NCBI GenBank assembly: GCA_024278285.1
Contig: JAJRTM010000806.1
Coordinates: 1 to 7,795 of the forward strand
DNA length: 7,795 nucleotides
Reading direction: 5' to 3'
From: Planctomycetota bacterium
Lineage (GTDB): Bacteria; Planctomycetota; Planctomycetia; Planctomycetales; Planctomycetaceae
A program made the translations under genes and the position numbers. This document shows positions 5,472 to 7,795 of this stretch, in pieces. Under the pieces are notes generated by a model, which had not been told where the DNA came from, did not search any database, and was given only the letters and a program-made list of their open reading frames with translations. Positions within the stretch are counted from its first letter, which is position 1; the number at the start of each line of letters is the position of its first letter.

Positions 5472-5689
5472 ATCTGTAAGGAAATATGTCAGGTTTTCAT
5501 AGACGGAAATACTTAGAGCGGCTATTGAGGGATCATTGGACTACATATCCCATGATCCGCTTGCACTGTACAAACTCCAAAAACAGTTCCGGATTCCTGT
5601 AGTCTCGTGCAGTTGTGTTGATTTCTCTTCTGAAAGTTGGTTTATTGAATTGATCTCAATACCAAAACCATTTATTTCTGGAACTCAAC

Positions 5690-6199
5690 ATGAAAACATT
5701 TGCTGCGGAATGCCCACATTGCAGTTGTACTTTTCAGGCTCAGGAATCCTATCTTGGCAGGAAGGGATGCTGCTCAAAATGCGGTGAATCTTTTGTAGTG
5801 CAACGCCCGGCTATGCCAAATATCAGCAACACTAATATCCCAAAACCTGATGAATCTGACATTCCAAACTTGCCAGATTTCAATCCAGAATATGCAACTC
5901 AGTCCGAAGTCCAAGAGGAAAAGAAGGCGTCACTTTTTTCATCAAACCGCAAGTTTTACTCGCTGAAATTTCTTTCATCGATTTATCTATTTGTTGGTGC
6001 AATAATTTTATTCGGCGGGATCGCAGCCAGTATCGCCATTTTTTTTACTGGATCAGGGCAACTCTTTTTCCCCGTTTTCTTCACTTCTGTCTGCACTGGA
6101 ATGACTATGTTGCTTATCGGTGAAATAATCGATGTTGTACTTGCCATTGAAGAAAATACACGAATTACAGCCGAAAAAGTAAACGAATTAGGTAAATGA
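5690..6199 (+). CDS. Zinc-ribbon membrane protein (MJ0042-type N-terminus, two TM helices)
   Basis: The gene encodes 169 aa. The N-terminus has a zinc ribbon with CPHC at 8-11 and CSKC at 28-31, and a LGRKG core between them, as in the MJ0042-type ribbons frequent in planctomycetes. A Pro/Asn/Asp-rich linker follows (about 39-80). Two hydrophobic segments come next, about 94-119 and 126-150, joined by a short loop. The C-terminal helix (AIEENTRITAEKVNELGK) is charged. It is probably an inner-membrane protein with the ribbon in the cytoplasm; the function is unknown. The start is the ATG at 5690, with GGA 7 nt upstream. The preceding 276 bp to the divergent 260-aa gene hold only the candidate promoter of that gene. 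Its TGA shares one base with the T run that ends the minus-strand RNA downstream. Confidence 0.8.
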   Translation: MKTFAAECPHCSCTFQAQESYLGRKGCCSKCGESFVVQRPAMPNISNTNIPKPDESDIPNLPDFNPEYATQSEVQEEKKASLFSSNRKFYSLKFLSSIYLFVGAIILFGGIAASIAIFFTGSGQLFFPVFFTSVCTGMTMLLIGEIIDVVLAIEENTRITAEKVNELGK

Positions 6200-6320
6200 A
6201 AAAAGCGGGAGAGGTTGAAATATCAATGGAGGGGAAGCCAAGCAGCGACCGAAGTCGTCTTATTTGTAAACCCTGAGCATCGACTCCCGCGCCCTTACGA
6301 CGTAGGCCTCATCCCGCTCT
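6199..6320 (-). ncRNA. Candidate structured small RNA downstream of tRNA-Phe
   Basis: On the minus strand AGCGGGA-U-GAGG (6318-6307) pairs with CCUC-UCCCGCU (6214-6204), 11 bp with one bulge, and six U follow (6204-6199). Inside, CGAC-UUCG-GUCG (6257-6246) is a perfect cUUCGg tetraloop hairpin, and CCUAC/GUAAGG (6306-6293) can form another small stem. The tetraloop and U run exist only on this strand. The 5' end is unknown; the RNA probably comes from the tRNA-Phe transcript by processing. I compared it by memory with SRP RNA, 6S RNA, tmRNA and RNase P RNA and found no matching signature. A long terminator with an incidental insert is the main alternative. Confidence 0.5.
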
Positions 6321-6323
6321 GAC

Positions 6324-6340
6324 GGATGTACTGTACATCC
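6324..6340 (-). other. Small perfect hairpin between tRNA-Phe and the small RNA
   Basis: GGATGTA and TACATCC (7 bp) enclose a 3-nt loop, starting 7 nt after the tRNA-Phe discriminator base. No T run follows, so it is more likely a processing signal or a barrier to exonucleases than a terminator. Confidence 0.5.
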
Positions 6341-6346
6341 ACCAAA

Positions 6347-6419
6347 TGGACCGGGGGGGACTTGAACCCCCGACACCTGGATTTTCAATCCAGTGCTCTA
6401 CCAACTGAGCTACCAGTCC
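6347..6419 (-). tRNA. tRNA-Phe (anticodon GAA)
   Basis: The minus strand gives a standard 73-nt cloverleaf. The acceptor is GGACTGG with CCGGTCC (one T-G wobble at 5-68), the D arm is GCTC-AGTTGGTA-GAGC, the anticodon arm is CTGGA-TTGAAAA-TCCAG and the T arm is GGGGG-TTCAAGT-CCCCC. The discriminator is A73. CCA is not encoded, so the CCA-adding enzyme must complete it. It decodes UUC and UUU. Confidence 0.97.
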
Positions 6420-6881
6420 GAATACTGCTCTTCAATACGTTTGTTTGTGAAGCAGAAGGAGAGTTATAGAAAAAGGTGGGATTGCTTGCAATCGTTTCTG
6501 CCTACATTTTTTCACAACGCCTCAGGTTAAAACAGCCGATACCTACTGATACGATAGTCGTTATAACTATTATAACCATTAACGTGGGTAGTAAATAAAT
6601 TCATCTCTACTGATAAAACAATACCTGGCTTACTTTCAAAACGGGTAATCTCGCTTGCCAATGATAGAATATCAGTACCTTTTCTCACTTCATTTGCATA
6701 AAATCAACTTGAAATAGAAGAAAAAAGGAATTAAATCGGTGGTCTATTACTCTTTGCTCATCCGATCAGTTTGCTTTTTTAATCTGAAAACGTATCAAAA
6801 AGTAACTTGTCTTGTTTCCTTGACTCCATTGTGTCAACATGAAGCAGCGGGTTGAGTACATATTATGAATGGGAGTTGGTA
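6420..6881. other. AT-rich intergenic region between tRNA-Phe and the CPFC protein gene
   Basis: No gene is visible in these 462 bases. The left 70 bp carry the tRNA-Phe promoter. A 7-bp inverted repeat GTTATAA-cta-TTATAAC lies at 6560-6576. The right part must contain the promoter of the plus-strand gene at 6882, but I see no convincing -35/-10 pair there. Confidence 0.6.
6463..6491 (-). promoter_or_regulatory. Promoter of tRNA-Phe
   Basis: On the minus strand TTGCAA (6491-6486) and TATAAC (6468-6463) are exactly 17 nt apart. Transcription would start about 35-40 nt before the tRNA. The next signal resembling an intrinsic terminator is the U run at 6199, so tRNA-Phe and the candidate small RNA probably share a transcript. 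Confidence 0.7.
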
Positions 6882-7795
6882 ATGAATCGCTTATTTATAC
6901 AGGAAAATCGGATCTCTTCGCATACTTTTCAAGTAGAAGACACGCTGGCTACGCGCAAAGTTCGGCATCGCTTGCTTGGTATTGCCTTAGTTGCAACCCT
7001 GCTTGGATCTCTCTTCTATTCACCCGCTGTACGTGCTTGTCCTTTTTGCTCTGCCCCCCAGTTAACCTTGGCTGAGCAGATCGCCCAGACTGACGCTGCG
7101 ATTATTGGAGAGTGGGTTTCGGGAATTAAGCCCGATTTTGATGCAGGAACGGCTGGCTCGACGGTTTATCGTATCAATAAATTGATCAATTCGCCTAGTA
7201 ATCCAAAATTGAAAGTCGGTCAGGAAATTACTGTAGAAGGTTATTATCCGGGTGAAAAAGGGAAATTTGTTCTCATTCTCGGGACACTCGATGGCGAATT
7301 GAGCTGGATGAGTCCGCTCGATATTTCTGGTCAAGGTTTTGAATACGTCAAAAATGCTCCTTCCCCAGAAGAAGAACCTTCGAAAAGGCTTGCGTATTAT
7401 GTGAAGTTTCTTGAATCAAGCGATCCATTGATCGCTGATGATGCCTACGCGGAATTCGCCAACGCTCCCTATAAAACAATTGCTTCGGTAAAAGATAAAT
7501 TTCCTCGGGAAAAATTGCGAAAATGGGTTTTCAGCGATGAAACTTCTGTCACCAGGATTGGCTTATACGGTTTGATGCTTGGTCTGTGTGGCGACAAAAA
7601 GGATCTGGAACTGTTAAAAGCGAAAGTGATTGAGAATGACGAAGAATTCCGTTTGGGAATCGATGGCATCATGGCTGGCTATCTCATTTTAGCGGGAGAT
7701 GAAGGATTAAAAGTTCTGGAAGACGCGAAGTTAAAACCTTCTTTGCAAACACCAAGTAAAGTGCCGTTCAGCGAAACGTTTGCCTCACTGCAAGC
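6882..7795 (+). CDS. Secreted planctomycete protein with CPFC motif (3' end outside window)
   Basis: The open frame from the ATG at 6882 reaches the window end (304 codons). GGGAG lies 6 nt upstream and fixes the start; the ATG at 6865 in the same frame hits a stop after five codons, and the ATG at 6869 is in another frame. A basic N-terminus precedes a hydrophobic stretch (LLGIALVATLLGSLFYSPAV, about 31-50) ending in VRA-CPFC, so this is a signal peptide or lipoprotein-like export signal. The mature start CPFCSAPQLTLAEQIAQTDA is a pattern I know from planctomycete hypothetical proteins, with a thioredoxin-like CxxC. A beta-rich domain follows (IIGEWVSG, VGQEITVEGYYPGEKGKFVL), then helical pairs (about 170 onward: YAEFANAPY, LRKWVFSDE, GLMLGLCGDKKDLELL) resembling HEAT repeats. 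The function is unknown. Confidence 0.82.
   Translation, partial: MNRLFIQENRISSHTFQVEDTLATRKVRHRLLGIALVATLLGSLFYSPAVRACPFCSAPQLTLAEQIAQTDAAIIGEWVSGIKPDFDAGTAGSTVYRINKLINSPSNPKLKVGQEITVEGYYPGEKGKFVLILGTLDGELSWMSPLDISGQGFEYVKNAPSPEEEPSKRLAYYVKFLESSDPLIADDAYAEFANAPYKTIASVKDKFPREKLRKWVFSDETSVTRIGLYGLMLGLCGDKKDLELLKAKVIENDEEFRLGIDGIMAGYLILAGDEGLKVLEDAKLKPSLQTPSKVPFSETFASLQ

Noticed and set aside
5536..5787. 83-aa plus-strand open frame overlapping the zinc-ribbon gene start
   Set aside because: It overlaps the zinc-ribbon gene in another frame. That gene has a better start and a recognisable CxxC...CxxC domain.
6204..6320. SRP (4.5S) RNA on either strand
   Set aside because: The plus strand has AAGCCAAGCAGC, faintly like the SRP apical motif, but the GGAAGG tetraloop helix and asymmetric loop are absent and the U run is on the other strand.
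6869..7334. Open frames at 6869-7075 (plus) and 7062-7334 (minus)
   Set aside because: Both are shadows of the CPFC protein frame that begins at 6882 and stays open to the window end.
1..7795. CRISPR array
   Set aside because: No regularly spaced direct repeats were found; the only exact direct repeat noted is the single 12-bp pair near the integrase.

Overview
The window looks like part of a Planctomycetota (planctomycete) chromosome with about 45-50% GC. This is inferred from protein style. One gene at 5690-6199 has an N-terminal CxxC...CxxC zinc ribbon of the MJ0042/zinc-ribbon type common in that phylum. The truncated gene at the right end encodes a secreted protein whose mature region begins with CPFCSAP, a pattern I associate with planctomycete hypothetical proteins. 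No ribosomal or universal marker gene is present, so the assignment rests on these two genes.

Left part (1-2710, all on the minus strand) is phage- or integrative-element-like. Reading with transcription: a tyrosine recombinase (2710 to 1729) carrying a +1-type frameshift just before its catalytic tyrosine; two hairpins, the second a good intrinsic terminator; a sigma70-like promoter whose -35 lies in the loop of that terminator; a 124-aa phage-like protein; a 269-aa DUF2303/YfdQ-like phage protein; a CAU-anticodon tRNA with initiator-like features, 13 nt after the DUF2303 stop; and a further small gene that leaves the window. The tRNA sits inside this tightly packed operon with no visible promoter of its own.

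Middle (2711-5413) begins with about 770 bp without a convincing gene but with several inverted repeats. Two toxin-antitoxin-like modules then face each other tail to tail. On the plus strand are a small BrnT/DUF4258-like toxin and a ribbon-helix-helix antitoxin, with a strong promoter covered by two palindromes. On the minus strand are an unfamiliar 260-aa protein and, 8 nt downstream, a PIN-domain nuclease. The last genes of the two modules overlap by 4 nt at their stop codons. The PIN gene is split between two frames at an in-frame A AAA AAG heptamer, the classic bacterial -1 slippery sequence. All four PIN acidic residues occur in one protein only if the ribosome shifts there, or if the A run is a mutation or sequencing error.

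Right part (5414-7795) holds the zinc-ribbon/two-helix membrane protein, then on the minus strand tRNA-Phe(GAA) with a clear promoter. Downstream of the tRNA is an apparently undescribed structured RNA of about 120 nt, with a closing stem, a UUCG tetraloop hairpin and a terminal U run. The window ends in the secreted CPFC protein gene.

The most promising leads are the 260-aa/PIN pair with possible programmed frameshifting, the tRNA-Met inside the phage-like operon, and the structured RNA after tRNA-Phe.
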